Assembly: GCF_030466405.1 (NCBI RefSeq)
Contig: NZ_JAGGJF010000003.1
Location: 310,001-374,000, forward strand
Direction: 5' to 3'
Source: Pseudidiomarina terrestris
GTDB taxonomy: Bacteria; Pseudomonadota; Gammaproteobacteria; Enterobacterales; Alteromonadaceae
DNA length: 64,000 bases
Positions 8,327-16,778 of the stretch are shown piece after piece. The number at the start of each line of letters is the position of its first letter. Position 1 is the first letter of the stretch. The position numbers were made by a program, and so were the translations under genes. The notes under the pieces are model-generated. The model saw only the letters and a program-made list of their open reading frames with translations. It was not told the origin of the DNA and made no database searches.

Positions 8327-10006
8327 TTAAATACTGACCCGCTTGTAGTGCCGATACTCGGGCGACCAGAAGTGCGAGTCGATACGCTGCTGCAAGGTCT
8401 CATCGCTGATCTCCAGAGCGTGACCCTGTGCTTGCGCAGTCTTACCTACGGCGAAGGCGATTTGCTTACTCAACTCAGCAATATGTGTGAGCGGCGGTAG
8501 CAGTTGCTCGTCTTTATTCAAAGCTCTGGGCGAGGCTTCCGCAAGGGTATTACTGGCCGCCATGAGCATCGCATCAGTGATAACTTTAGCCTTAACAGCA
8601 AGCACACCCAGGCCTATGCCAGGGAAAATGTAACTGTTGTTGCACTGCGCGATGGGATACAACCCACCGTTATACTTAATGGGCTCATAAGGACTACCAG
8701 TGGCCACGATGGCATCACCTTCGGTCCATTCGATCACATGTGCCGGGTGTGCTTCAATTTGTCGGGACGGATTCGACAATGGGAAAATAATGGGTTGTCT
8801 GGTGTACTGATGCATGGCCCGGATGACTTGCTCAGTGAAGAGGCCGGGCTGGCCGGAAACGCCGATAAGGATAGTCGGTTTCGCACAATGCATCACATCC
8901 AGCAGTGAAGGGTAATCGCCACTGTGTTGCCAGTCGCTGAGCTGCTCGCGAGGCTGCATCAACGCCTGCTGGAATTCACGAAGACCTTCCATCCCCTCGG
9001 TCAAAAGACCAAAGCGGTCGACCATAAAGATACGCTGTCGCGCTTCGCTGTCGGTCAGTCCCTCAGCAACCATTTGTGCAATAATTTGCTCGGCGATGCC
9101 GCAACCTGCAGAACCTGCGCCGACAAAGGCGACACGCTGATCCTTGAGCTCTACGCCTTTGGCTTTACAGGCAGCAAGCAAGGTACCGACGGTGACCGCT
9201 GCGGTGCCCTGAATATCGTCATTAAAACAGCAGAACTCGTCACGATAACGCTGCAAAATCGGCATGGCGTTGGGCTGTGCAAAGTCTTCAAATTGAATCA
9301 TGGCTTCTGGCCAGCGGCGGCGCACAGCATGCATAAATTTATCAATAAACTTGTCGTAGCTTTCCTGATCAATACGTTTATGTCGCGCGCCCATGTACAT
9401 CGGGTCATTAAGGAGTTTTTCGTTATTGGTGCCGACATCGAGACATACCGGCAAGGTATAAGCTGGACTGATGCCGCCGCAGGCGGTGTACAGACTCAGT
9501 TTGCCGATGGGAATCCCCATGCCGCCAATGCCCTGATCGCCCAGGCCAAGAATGCGTTCACCGTCGGTGACCACGATAACTTTAACTTTGCGCTTCGTCG
9601 CATTTCGGAGGATATCGTCAATCTGGTCGCGCTCTTCATACGAGATAAACAATCCGCGAGAGCTACGATAAATATCGGAAAATTGCTCGCACGCATCCCC
9701 CACCGTCGGGGTGTAGATAATCGGCATCATTTCCGCCAGGTTATCCTGCAGCAGCCGATAAAATAAGGTTTCATTGTTGTCCTGGATGGCACGAAGATAG
9801 ATGTGCTTGTTCAGTGCCGTGTCGAAACTCGAGTACTGCATATAACAGCGCTGCACTTGCTCCTCGATGGTTTCATAGCGCGGCGGCAATAAGCCTGTCA
9901 AATTAAACATTGCGCGCTCTTCGCGAGTAAATGCACTACCTTTATTGAGTAATGGTGTTTCTAACAGATTCGGGCCTGCATAGGGAATATACAGCGGATT
10001 CTTCAT
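8327..10006 (-). CDS. maeA: NAD-dependent malic enzyme
   Basis: 559 aa, close to E. coli MaeA (565). It oxidatively decarboxylates malate to pyruvate with NAD. Seen are the tyrosine motif [15 protein letters not shown] (about 94-108), the lysine region [18 protein letters not shown] (about 142-159), the metal-binding FEDFAQPNA (about 240-248) and the second nucleotide-binding loop [15 protein letters not shown] (about 294-308). In an amino-acid-using cell it would link TCA intermediates to pyruvate and gluconeogenesis. The start follows a short AGGAGAATGATTCC region. It stands alone. Confidence 0.95.
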   Translation of the reverse strand: MKNPLYIPYAGPNLLETPLLNKGSAFTREERAMFNLTGLLPPRYETIEEQVQRCYMQYSSFDTALNKHIYLRAIQDNNETLFYRLLQDNLAEMMPIIYTPTVGDACEQFSDIYRSSRGLFISYEERDQIDDILRNATKRKVKVIVVTDGERILGLGDQGIGGMGIPIGKLSLYTACGGISPAYTLPVCLDVGTNNEKLLNDPMYMGARHKRIDQESYDKFIDKFMHAVRRRWPEAMIQFEDFAQPNAMPILQRYRDEFCCFNDDIQGTAAVTVGTLLAACKAKGVELKDQRVAFVGAGSAGCGIAEQIIAQMVAEGLTDSEARQRIFMVDRFGLLTEGMEGLREFQQALMQPREQLSDWQHSGDYPSLLDVMHCAKPTILIGVSGQPGLFTEQVIRAMHQYTRQPIIFPLSNPSRQIEAHPAHVIEWTEGDAIVATGSPYEPIKYNGGLYPIAQCNNSYIFPGIGLGVLAVKAKVITDAMLMAASNTLAEASPRALNKDEQLLPPLTHIAELSKQIAFAVGKTAQAQGHALEISDETLQQRIDSHFWSPEYRHYKRVSI

Positions 10007-10107
10007 GGAATCATTCTCCTGGCGCGTACGAATGGAACAACGTTTAGCTCGTTATTATGGCAAAAAAATAAGGGAAACACATGGAAAATCCGAGCTTTGT
10101 GGTGCTG

Positions 10108-10806
10108 TCATCGCCCGAATAGCTGTTGGCCTGAATTCATCAGGATCCAACTGGTGAGAATATACTTATCGTTGGAAACCGGAACCGTACCCCGGTGGGT
10201 ATGGGTAAAGTAACCCGGGGCAATGACCATGCGTCCCTGACGGGGCTGAATGCTGCGTTCCTGATAATAGAAATCAGTGCTGCCACCTACTTCAACATCG
10301 TTCAGGTAGAACATAAACAATAAGGTTCGATGCAGCGCCTCAGTGCTGTGTTGCTCTGGGAATACCTCGCAGTGCCAGTAGTTATAATTGCCTTGACCAC
10401 GTTCATATTTTTGCGCTTGAATCGCGCCTAATCGGTACAAAAGTTCCATGTAGCCGGCTTCGTTTCCTGCGGCGACTTCATCGAAATTTTCATGGGTTAG
10501 TGCGACGGGTTCTCCAGTTCGGGGATGGCGGACTTGCAGTGCTAGTGGAGCAATCAAGGCAAAGCGGTATTTTTTAAAATAGGCCAGTGCGCAGCGCCGT
10601 GTCGCTTCGGTAATCGTTTGCAGCTGTTGCTGATATTCCGGGTGCTGATTCAAGTAGAGATCAGTACTTAATTTCTTGCTGGTATCCACCCCCCCGCCGG
10701 TTCGGCCTTGCTGCCGGTGAGGGCTGCCGTCAAAGGTCTCTATAAAGCTCTGGCAGAAGTCAGCACTTAAGGCATTGTCATAGATTTCAATAAAGTCGTT
10801 TGCCAT
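10108..10806 (-). CDS. 2-oxoglutarate/Fe(II)-dependent oxygenase
   Basis: 232 aa, of the prolyl-4-hydroxylase-like type. The iron site is HCE (YWHCEVFPEQH, about 143-153), with Glu or Asp replaced as HxE, and the distal His in TRGTV-preceding GYFTHTHRGT (about 200-209). The Arg or Lys that grips 2-oxoglutarate is probably the Arg of HRGTV. The middle GGSTDFYYQE is typical of the jelly roll. Such enzymes hydroxylate a protein or small molecule; the substrate is unknown. It is divergent from the ExeM-type nuclease across a 179-bp gap. Confidence 0.8.
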   Translation of the reverse strand: MANDFIEIYDNALSADFCQSFIETFDGSPHRQQGRTGGGVDTSKKLSTDLYLNQHPEYQQQLQTITEATRRCALAYFKKYRFALIAPLALQVRHPRTGEPVALTHENFDEVAAGNEAGYMELLYRLGAIQAQKYERGQGNYNYWHCEVFPEQHSTEALHRTLLFMFYLNDVEVGGSTDFYYQERSIQPRQGRMVIAPGYFTHTHRGTVPVSNDKYILTSWILMNSGQQLFGR

Positions 10807-10931
10807 CGTTATTCTCTTTAAAGGTCGTTCTGACGGGTGCTTTCAGCATACGGATCCAAACGGTTGAGTTCCAGCCTGAAGTTGTCATGCACCTGTAATA
10901 AAAAGTCATTAAATTGTTAATGGATTTACGC

Positions 10932-10937
10932 TATAGT
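10932..10937 (+). promoter_or_regulatory. Possible -10 box of the ExeM-type nuclease gene
   Basis: TATAGT sits 49 bp before the ATG at 10986 in an AT-rich stretch. No good -35 box at 16-18 bp spacing is visible, so the call is tentative. Confidence 0.3.
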
Positions 10938-10985
10938 GTTCCGCGAAAACAACAAGTGGAACACACAACAATAAGAGAACGGACT

Positions 10986-13466
10986 ATGAAACGCCATAAC
11001 TTAGCCCTTGCGGTTTCTGCACTACTGGTTAGTAGTGCGGCGTCTGCAGATATTATTATTTCTGAGCATATCGAAGGCAGCAGTAACAATAAAGCTATCG
11101 AATTTTTCAATGCTGGTGCCACAGAAATTGACCTTAGCACCTACGTGTTAGAGATCTATTCGAACGGCAGTACTGAAGCTGGAAATACCGTGCCATTAGT
11201 TGGCACACTGCCTGCGAATGGTATTTACGTTGTTGCGCACCCCTCAGCAAGCGCTGAAATTCAAGCCATCGCAGATAAGACAGGGAACCTTTATTACAAT
11301 GGTAACGACGCGCTGGTGTTACGCAGCGGAGATGCTGTTGTTGATTCAATGGGGCAAATTGGTGTTGATGAAGTCTGGGAGTCTGATGGTGTCTCGATGC
11401 AGAATCAGACCATCCGCCGCAAAGACTCCATCACGTCTGGTGACACAGATCCAAGCGATGTTTACGCGCCGGGCGATGAATTTAACAGTTTTGCAATCGA
11501 TGACATTAGCGACCTGGGCCAGCACTTAGGCTTCGGTAGCGCGCAACCGGAACCTGAGCCTGAGCCGGCGCCTGAATTCGGCGCTTGTGGCGACGCTGCG
11601 ACCTTGGTTTCAGAAGTGCAGGGCAGTGGCTTATCAAGCCCGTTATTTGAGTCAGAGGTAGTGGTCGAAGCTGTGGTAACTGCCGTTTATCTTGATGGCG
11701 AGCGGCCGTTGAACGGTTTCTTTATTCAGGAGGAAGATGCGGATCAGGATACGGATCCAGCGACCTCAGAAGGTGTGTTCGTTTACCATCGGGACACTGC
11801 CGTGGCTGCTGGCGACAAGGTTCGCCTCGCGGGTGCGGTCGGTGAATATTATGATTCCACGCAAATTAGCGGTCTCACGGCCATCACTGTTTGTGCATCG
11901 GGCGAAAGTGTTACTCCCGCTTCTTTTAGCGTTCCTGTTGACTCGCTGAATGCGTTCGAAGCCATTGAAGGCATGCTGGTACAACTGGAACATCCGGTCG
12001 TGGTGACTGACACGGAGACTCTGGGTCAGTACGGCGAGTTCTGGGTGGCCCGTGATCGGCTCTATACGCCAACACAGGTCGCTGCGCCGGCGGAAGATAA
12101 CACTATCAACTTCCGTTTAAATGCCTTTCTGGTCGATGATGCCCGCGGCGTTACTAACGCGGAAGATGTACCTTTCCCTGCAGGTGGTTTAAGTGCAGTG
12201 AACACCCTTCGCTTAGGCACAGAAATCACCAATCCGGTGGGCGTGATTAATTACTCGTTCAGTGAGTACCGTTTATTACCGACTTCAGCGCTGCAATACA
12301 TTGATGCGAATCCACGCACCGAAGCTCCGCAGCTCACTGACGAAGGCGATTTACGCATTGCTTCGTTCAACGTTCAGAACTTCTTCAACGGTGACGGCGC
12401 CGGTGGCGGCTTCCCGACCGAACGCGGTGCTGGAACTTTGGTTGAGTATGAGCGTCAACTGGCGAAATTAGTGGCTGCCATTACGGCCATGAATGCCGAC
12501 ATCATTGGTCTTAACGAAATTGAGAATGATGGCTTTGCTGAGACCAGCGCGATCGCTCAACTGGTCGCGGAAGTCAACGCACAAAGCGATGCTGAGTGGG
12601 CCTTCGTGAGCTTCGGCGATGCAGAGTACGTCGGTAGCGACGCCATTACCAACGCATTGATTTACCGTACCGACCGCGCAGCTGAAACCGGTACCGCGGT
12701 ATTCACCACCGAAGTGCCTTTTGACTTTGGTAACCGCCCGCCGATTGCGCAAACCTTCCACGATCTGGTCAACGAAGATGAAGTGACCGTGGTAGTGAAC
12801 CATTTCCGTTCTAAAGGTGGCTGTAACAGCAGCGCAGCGGAAGGCGATAAGGACAGCGGTGACGGTCAGGGATGCTGGAATGCAACTCGTGTGCAAGCAG
12901 CGGAGAAAGTGCTTGAGTGGATAGCTAACGATCCAACCGGCCGCGATGTAGAGGATGTGATTCTGGTCGGTGACTTCAATGCGTATGGCATGGAAGATCC
13001 GGTACAGGCAATCATTGATGCAGGCTACACTGATTTACAATTCGCTGCGTTGGGTGCGGAAAATCACACCTACGTCTACGATGGCCTATCGGGTTCGCTT
13101 GATCATGCCTTCGCCTCAACAAGCTTGAATGACAAAGTGGTAGCTACTGTCAACTGGAACATCAATGCAGATGAGCCACAGGTCTTTAGCTACAACACCG
13201 AGTACAAAAGCGAAGTGAATCTGGCGAACTACTACAATGAAGACCCTTACCGTAGTTCAGATCACGATCCAGTGGTGGTCGCCATGACTACTGAAGCGAA
13301 TGACTCTGGTGATAACGATGGCGGTGATGCTGACGTTGATGACGGCAACTCTGCGCCACCGGTAGAAGAAATGCCCAACATTGACCATGCGACCACCAGC
13401 GGTTCATTCCCGGTATGGATGGGGCTGAGTCTGCTGTTACTTGGTTTGCTACGTCGCCGCGTATAA
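10986..13466 (+). CDS. ExeM/NucH-type extracellular endonuclease with LTD domain and GlyGly-CTERM-like tail
   Basis: 826 aa from the ATG at 10986 (MKRHNLALAVSALLVSSAASA signal). Order: lamin-tail domain (about 22-150, IIISEHIEGSSNNKAIEFFN); a short Pro-Glu linker; an OB-like region (about 205-400); then an endonuclease/exonuclease/phosphatase domain (about 430-770) with IASFNVQNFFNGDG, IGLNEIENDG, VGDFNAYGMEDP and SSDHDPVVV, the metal and catalytic motifs. A C-terminal acidic linker leads to SGSFPVWMGLSLLLLGL and the basic end RRRV, which looks like a GlyGly-CTERM sorting signal processed by rhombosortase. Family members degrade extracellular DNA after type II secretion. A strong terminator follows. 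Confidence 0.9.
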   Translation: MKRHNLALAVSALLVSSAASADIIISEHIEGSSNNKAIEFFNAGATEIDLSTYVLEIYSNGSTEAGNTVPLVGTLPANGIYVVAHPSASAEIQAIADKTGNLYYNGNDALVLRSGDAVVDSMGQIGVDEVWESDGVSMQNQTIRRKDSITSGDTDPSDVYAPGDEFNSFAIDDISDLGQHLGFGSAQPEPEPEPAPEFGACGDAATLVSEVQGSGLSSPLFESEVVVEAVVTAVYLDGERPLNGFFIQEEDADQDTDPATSEGVFVYHRDTAVAAGDKVRLAGAVGEYYDSTQISGLTAITVCASGESVTPASFSVPVDSLNAFEAIEGMLVQLEHPVVVTDTETLGQYGEFWVARDRLYTPTQVAAPAEDNTINFRLNAFLVDDARGVTNAEDVPFPAGGLSAVNTLRLGTEITNPVGVINYSFSEYRLLPTSALQYIDANPRTEAPQLTDEGDLRIASFNVQNFFNGDGAGGGFPTERGAGTLVEYERQLAKLVAAITAMNADIIGLNEIENDGFAETSAIAQLVAEVNAQSDAEWAFVSFGDAEYVGSDAITNALIYRTDRAAETGTAVFTTEVPFDFGNRPPIAQTFHDLVNEDEVTVVVNHFRSKGGCNSSAAEGDKDSGDGQGCWNATRVQAAEKVLEWIANDPTGRDVEDVILVGDFNAYGMEDPVQAIIDAGYTDLQFAALGAENHTYVYDGLSGSLDHAFASTSLNDKVVATVNWNINADEPQVFSYNTEYKSEVNLANYYNEDPYRSSDHDPVVVAMTTEANDSGDNDGGDADVDDGNSAPPVEEMPNIDHATTSGSFPVWMGLSLLLLGLLRRRV

Positions 13467-13490
13467 ACACGCGACCCGACAAAAAGCTTA

Positions 13491-13517
13491 AACGCCGGTC
13501 TCTTGACCGGCGTTTTT
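13491..13517 (+). terminator. Rho-independent terminator after the ExeM-type gene
   Basis: ACGCCGGTC and GACCGGCGT pair over a TCTT loop, followed by six T. It lies 25 bp past the stop codon. Confidence 0.9.
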
Positions 13518-13614
13518 TATGAGAAACTGACAACCTCGCAAAAACTCCATCCACACAGCCGTTTATTATTTGCCTTTTTGGTCTACTATTGATGAAAACA
13601 AAAAGGAGCAAATC

Positions 13615-15318
13615 ATGCGCGCATCTCTTTCTTATTTCATCATTTTTTGTTGTGCGGGTTTAACCGCGTGCTCGCCGGCATCGGATTCTCAAGAAACTCC
13701 GGCACCGGCAATTACCGTCGACCCGCTGGTTGAGCATGTCGAGCAGGTACTGACCGAAGTCTATTCTGATGAGCTGCCCGGGGCGACTGTGGTTATTTCA
13801 CAAAAGGGTGACCTCATTGTTGAAACCGCTCGCGGTATGGCAGATATGGAACTGGATGTAGCGCTGCAGCCACACCATATTTTGCGGCTGGCATCAGTGA
13901 CCAAGCAGTATACGGCAGCAACCATTCTCAAATTAGTTGAACAGGGCAAGCTCGCTTTGGATGCTCCTGTGGGCGATGTCTTACCGAACTTCCACGTCCC
14001 CGAAATTACTATCCACCAGTTGCTGAATCACACCTCGGGTTTACCGAGCTATACCGATGTGCCGGGCTATGTGACCGGCGATGACATGCGCGCAGACTTA
14101 TCCACCGCAGAAATCATTGCACTAACCAGCGATTTGCCTTTGGAGTTCACTCCCGGAAGCCAGTGGCGTTATAACAATTCTGCCTATGTCGTGTTAGGGG
14201 CGGTCATTGAAGAAGTGACCGGCAAGAGCTGGCATGAAGCTATGCAGGAATTGCTTTTTGAACCCTTAGGCTTAGGCACAACAGGGTACTACAGTGCCGC
14301 TGAAATTACGCCCGGCCGGGTTGAGGGTTACATGCAGCAAGAGCAGCTGGTTAACGCTCCCTTTATCAGTATGACGCAGCCGCATGCCGCGGGGGCTTTG
14401 TCGGGAACTGCTGCTGACGTCGATAAATGGCAACGCGCGCTGCATGGCGGTAAGGTACTTAGCGACGCGCTCTACAGCCGCATGATCGACACTTCACAAG
14501 GCCTGCAAAACTACGCTTATGGTCTCTCGGTCACTTCCTTACGTGGCGAACAAATGATCAGTCATTCCGGTGGCATCCATGGTTTCAATACCTATGCGCT
14601 GTGGTTGCCGGAGCAGGAGGTTTCGGTTGTGGTGTTAAGTAACTATGCTGGTCATACGCCTGCCGTGGGGGAAGTTGCTTTGCGTCTGGCAGGTCAGGTG
14701 ATTGGCAAACCTTTTCCTATCGAAAAGCCGACCATCGAACTGCCAGCAAGTGAGCTGCAAGCGCTGGTCGGAACCTATCAGATTAGCGACGATGAGCAGC
14801 GCAGCTTAAGCTTAAACGACGGCGTACTTTACAGTCAGCGTGATGGCGGCCGGAAATTGGCGGTCGCAGCTGTAGGGAATGATCAATTCGTGCTGGAGGA
14901 CTCACTGGTTTATTTCGAAGCGTTGCGCAACGAAGCCGGGCAGGTCACGGGCTTGAATTTTTATCAAATCGCAACCACTGAACCTGAGTATGCGGAGAAA
15001 GTCAGCGATAAGGCACCGCAGCGCAGCGTCATTAACCTGAGTGATAGTCAGGTGCAGCGTCTTGTTGGTAACTATGAGCTGATGCCAGGCTTTGTCATCA
15101 GTATTCGTCATACTGAGGCAGGGATGGTTGCCCAAGCCACCGGACAGTCGGCATTTGTGGTGCAGGCGGAAAGCCCCTCTGTGCTATTTAATGATGAGTT
15201 TGGTATCGTCATGGAGTTTGAATTGCCAGAACAGGGACCCGCCAGCCAATTAATGCTTCTGCAAGGTGGTCAAAAATCCCCTGCTCCGCGTATGCAAGAC
15301 CAAAAGGAGGGCGAATGA
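13615..15318 (+). CDS. Beta-lactamase-fold serine hydrolase lipoprotein
   Basis: 567 aa from the ATG at 13615 (AAGGAG upstream). The lipobox LTAC puts the lipid on C19. The class C/PBP4*-like domain (about 38-385) has S94-V-T-K97 (SxxK), the YNNSAY motif (about 182-187) and HSGGIHG (about 318-324) in place of KTG. Members are esterases, D-aminopeptidases or peptidases; resistance is not implied. The rest (about 395-560) is a C-terminal beta domain seen in the same family. It overlaps gdhA by four bases (ATGA), so the two are translated together, an unusual pairing. Confidence 0.88.
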   Translation: MRASLSYFIIFCCAGLTACSPASDSQETPAPAITVDPLVEHVEQVLTEVYSDELPGATVVISQKGDLIVETARGMADMELDVALQPHHILRLASVTKQYTAATILKLVEQGKLALDAPVGDVLPNFHVPEITIHQLLNHTSGLPSYTDVPGYVTGDDMRADLSTAEIIALTSDLPLEFTPGSQWRYNNSAYVVLGAVIEEVTGKSWHEAMQELLFEPLGLGTTGYYSAAEITPGRVEGYMQQEQLVNAPFISMTQPHAAGALSGTAADVDKWQRALHGGKVLSDALYSRMIDTSQGLQNYAYGLSVTSLRGEQMISHSGGIHGFNTYALWLPEQEVSVVVLSNYAGHTPAVGEVALRLAGQVIGKPFPIEKPTIELPASELQALVGTYQISDDEQRSLSLNDGVLYSQRDGGRKLAVAAVGNDQFVLEDSLVYFEALRNEAGQVTGLNFYQIATTEPEYAEKVSDKAPQRSVINLSDSQVQRLVGNYELMPGFVISIRHTEAGMVAQATGQSAFVVQAESPSVLFNDEFGIVMEFELPEQGPASQLMLLQGGQKSPAPRMQDQKEGE

Positions 15319-16667
15319 CCTATATACACGACAGTATTGAACAACTTAAACAATCAAGTCCGGCACAGACTGAATTTTATCAGGCCGTTGAAGAGATCCT
15401 AGAATCATTGGCGCCGCTACTGGAACAAAATCCAAGGTATCGCCAACACTCGATCATCGAGCGTTTACTTGAACCTGAACGTCAGATCATGTTCCGCGTT
15501 CCCTGGGTTGACGACGACGGCAAAATTCAGGTCAACAAGGGCTATCGGGTTGAGTTCAATTCTGCGTTGGGGCCCTACAAAGGTGGCTTGCGCTTCCATC
15601 CCAGCGTGAATGCCAGCATTGTCAAATTTCTGGGCTTCGAACAAATTTTCAAAAACGCCCTGACCGGTTTGCCTATTGGCGGTGGTAAAGGCGGTGCTAA
15701 CTTTGACCCTAAAGGCAAATCCGATGCGGAAATCATGCGCTTTTGCCAGTCTTTTATGACCGAGCTTTATCGGCATATTGGTCCTCATACGGACGTTCCC
15801 GCCGGTGATATTGGTGTAGGGACACGAGAAATTGGTTATATGTTTGGTCAGTACAAGCGACTGGTGAATCGCTTTGAGGGCGTATTAACTGGCAAAAGTA
15901 CCTTATGGGGCGGCTCTGCGCTGCGCAAAGAGGCAACCGGCTTTGGCTGTGTGTATTTTGCAAAATCATTATTAGAGAGTCGCGAGGAGCAATTAACGGG
16001 TAAAACCTGCTTGGTCTCGGGCTCAGGGAACGTTGCTATTTATACCATGGAGAAGCTTTATGAGCTGGGCGCTAAACCGGTAGCCTGTTCAGACTCCAGT
16101 GGTACAATTTACCATCAAAGCGGTATTGATTTAGATTTAGTTAAAGAAATCAAAGAAGTAAGGAATTCGCGCCTAAGCGAATATTGCGATACCCATAACG
16201 AAGCCTATTACACCCCACGCAGTGATTATCCTGAGCATGGTGAGCAAATCTGGACCTATCAGGCGGACCTGGCGTTTCCTTGCGCAACCCAAAATGAAAT
16301 AAACGAAAGCGATGCACAATGCCTGGTGGAGCACGGCATCCAGGCGGTGGTTGAAGGCGCCAATATGCCCTGCACGCAAGCCGCCATTGACTTGTTTCAG
16401 GAGCAACACGTACTTTACGGACCAGGTAAAGCAGCCAACGCTGGCGGTGTTGCCACCAGTCAGCTGGAAATGGCGCAAAACGCCAGTCTTACGCGCTGGA
16501 CGCGAGAAGAAGTAGATGAGCAACTGAAATGCATCATGGAGCGTATTTACCGGGATGCGAAACGCACCGCCGAAGAGTTTGACGACCCGGATAATCTGGT
16601 GCTTGGTGCAAATATCGCCGGCTTCCGCCGAGTGGCGGATGCGATGATTGATCAGGGTGTGGTTTAA
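15315..16667 (+). CDS. gdhA: Glutamate dehydrogenase (hexameric, probably NADP-dependent)
   Basis: 450 aa, like E. coli GdhA (447). It interconverts glutamate with 2-oxoglutarate and ammonia. Visible are the substrate motif GGLRFHPSVN, the catalytic region PIGGGKGGANFDPKG (about 117-131), the glutamate pocket DVPAGDIGVGTREIGY and the dinucleotide loop VSGSGNVAIYTMEKL (about 234-248). The NADP call rests on similarity to the bacterial small hexameric type. The ATG overlaps the stop of the hydrolase lipoprotein. A 10-bp inverted repeat surrounds its own stop codon. Confidence 0.94.
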   Translation: MTYIHDSIEQLKQSSPAQTEFYQAVEEILESLAPLLEQNPRYRQHSIIERLLEPERQIMFRVPWVDDDGKIQVNKGYRVEFNSALGPYKGGLRFHPSVNASIVKFLGFEQIFKNALTGLPIGGGKGGANFDPKGKSDAEIMRFCQSFMTELYRHIGPHTDVPAGDIGVGTREIGYMFGQYKRLVNRFEGVLTGKSTLWGGSALRKEATGFGCVYFAKSLLESREEQLTGKTCLVSGSGNVAIYTMEKLYELGAKPVACSDSSGTIYHQSGIDLDLVKEIKEVRNSRLSEYCDTHNEAYYTPRSDYPEHGEQIWTYQADLAFPCATQNEINESDAQCLVEHGIQAVVEGANMPCTQAAIDLFQEQHVLYGPGKAANAGGVATSQLEMAQNASLTRWTREEVDEQLKCIMERIYRDAKRTAEEFDDPDNLVLGANIAGFRRVADAMIDQGVV

Positions 16668-16678
16668 CCACCCTGATC
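16650..16678 (+). repeat. Inverted repeat spanning the gdhA stop codon
   Basis: GATCAGGGTG (16650-16659) and CACCCTGATC (16669-16678) are perfectly complementary, with the stop codon TAA in the 9-nt loop. There is no T run, so it is a mRNA 3' hairpin rather than a clear terminator. Confidence 0.6.
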
Positions 16679-16778
16679 GCGCTTCAGCACAGGCAAAGAT
16701 TGACTTTCAGACCGGTAACGGCAATGATGACTGCAGCAAATAACCTTCTGGTATTTATCTAAAAAAACGAGAAAAAGA

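Noticed and set aside
8504-9766. Two long plus-strand open frames (134 and 280 codons) across the malic enzyme gene
   Set aside because: They lie antisense to the full, motif-complete maeA. They have no ribosome-binding site and no recognisable domain, and follow the third-position bias of the gene on the other strand.
13615-15318. A beta-lactamase resistance gene
   Set aside because: It has SxxK and YxN but HSG in place of KTG, an extra C-terminal domain and a lipoprotein leader, as in esterase/peptidase relatives.
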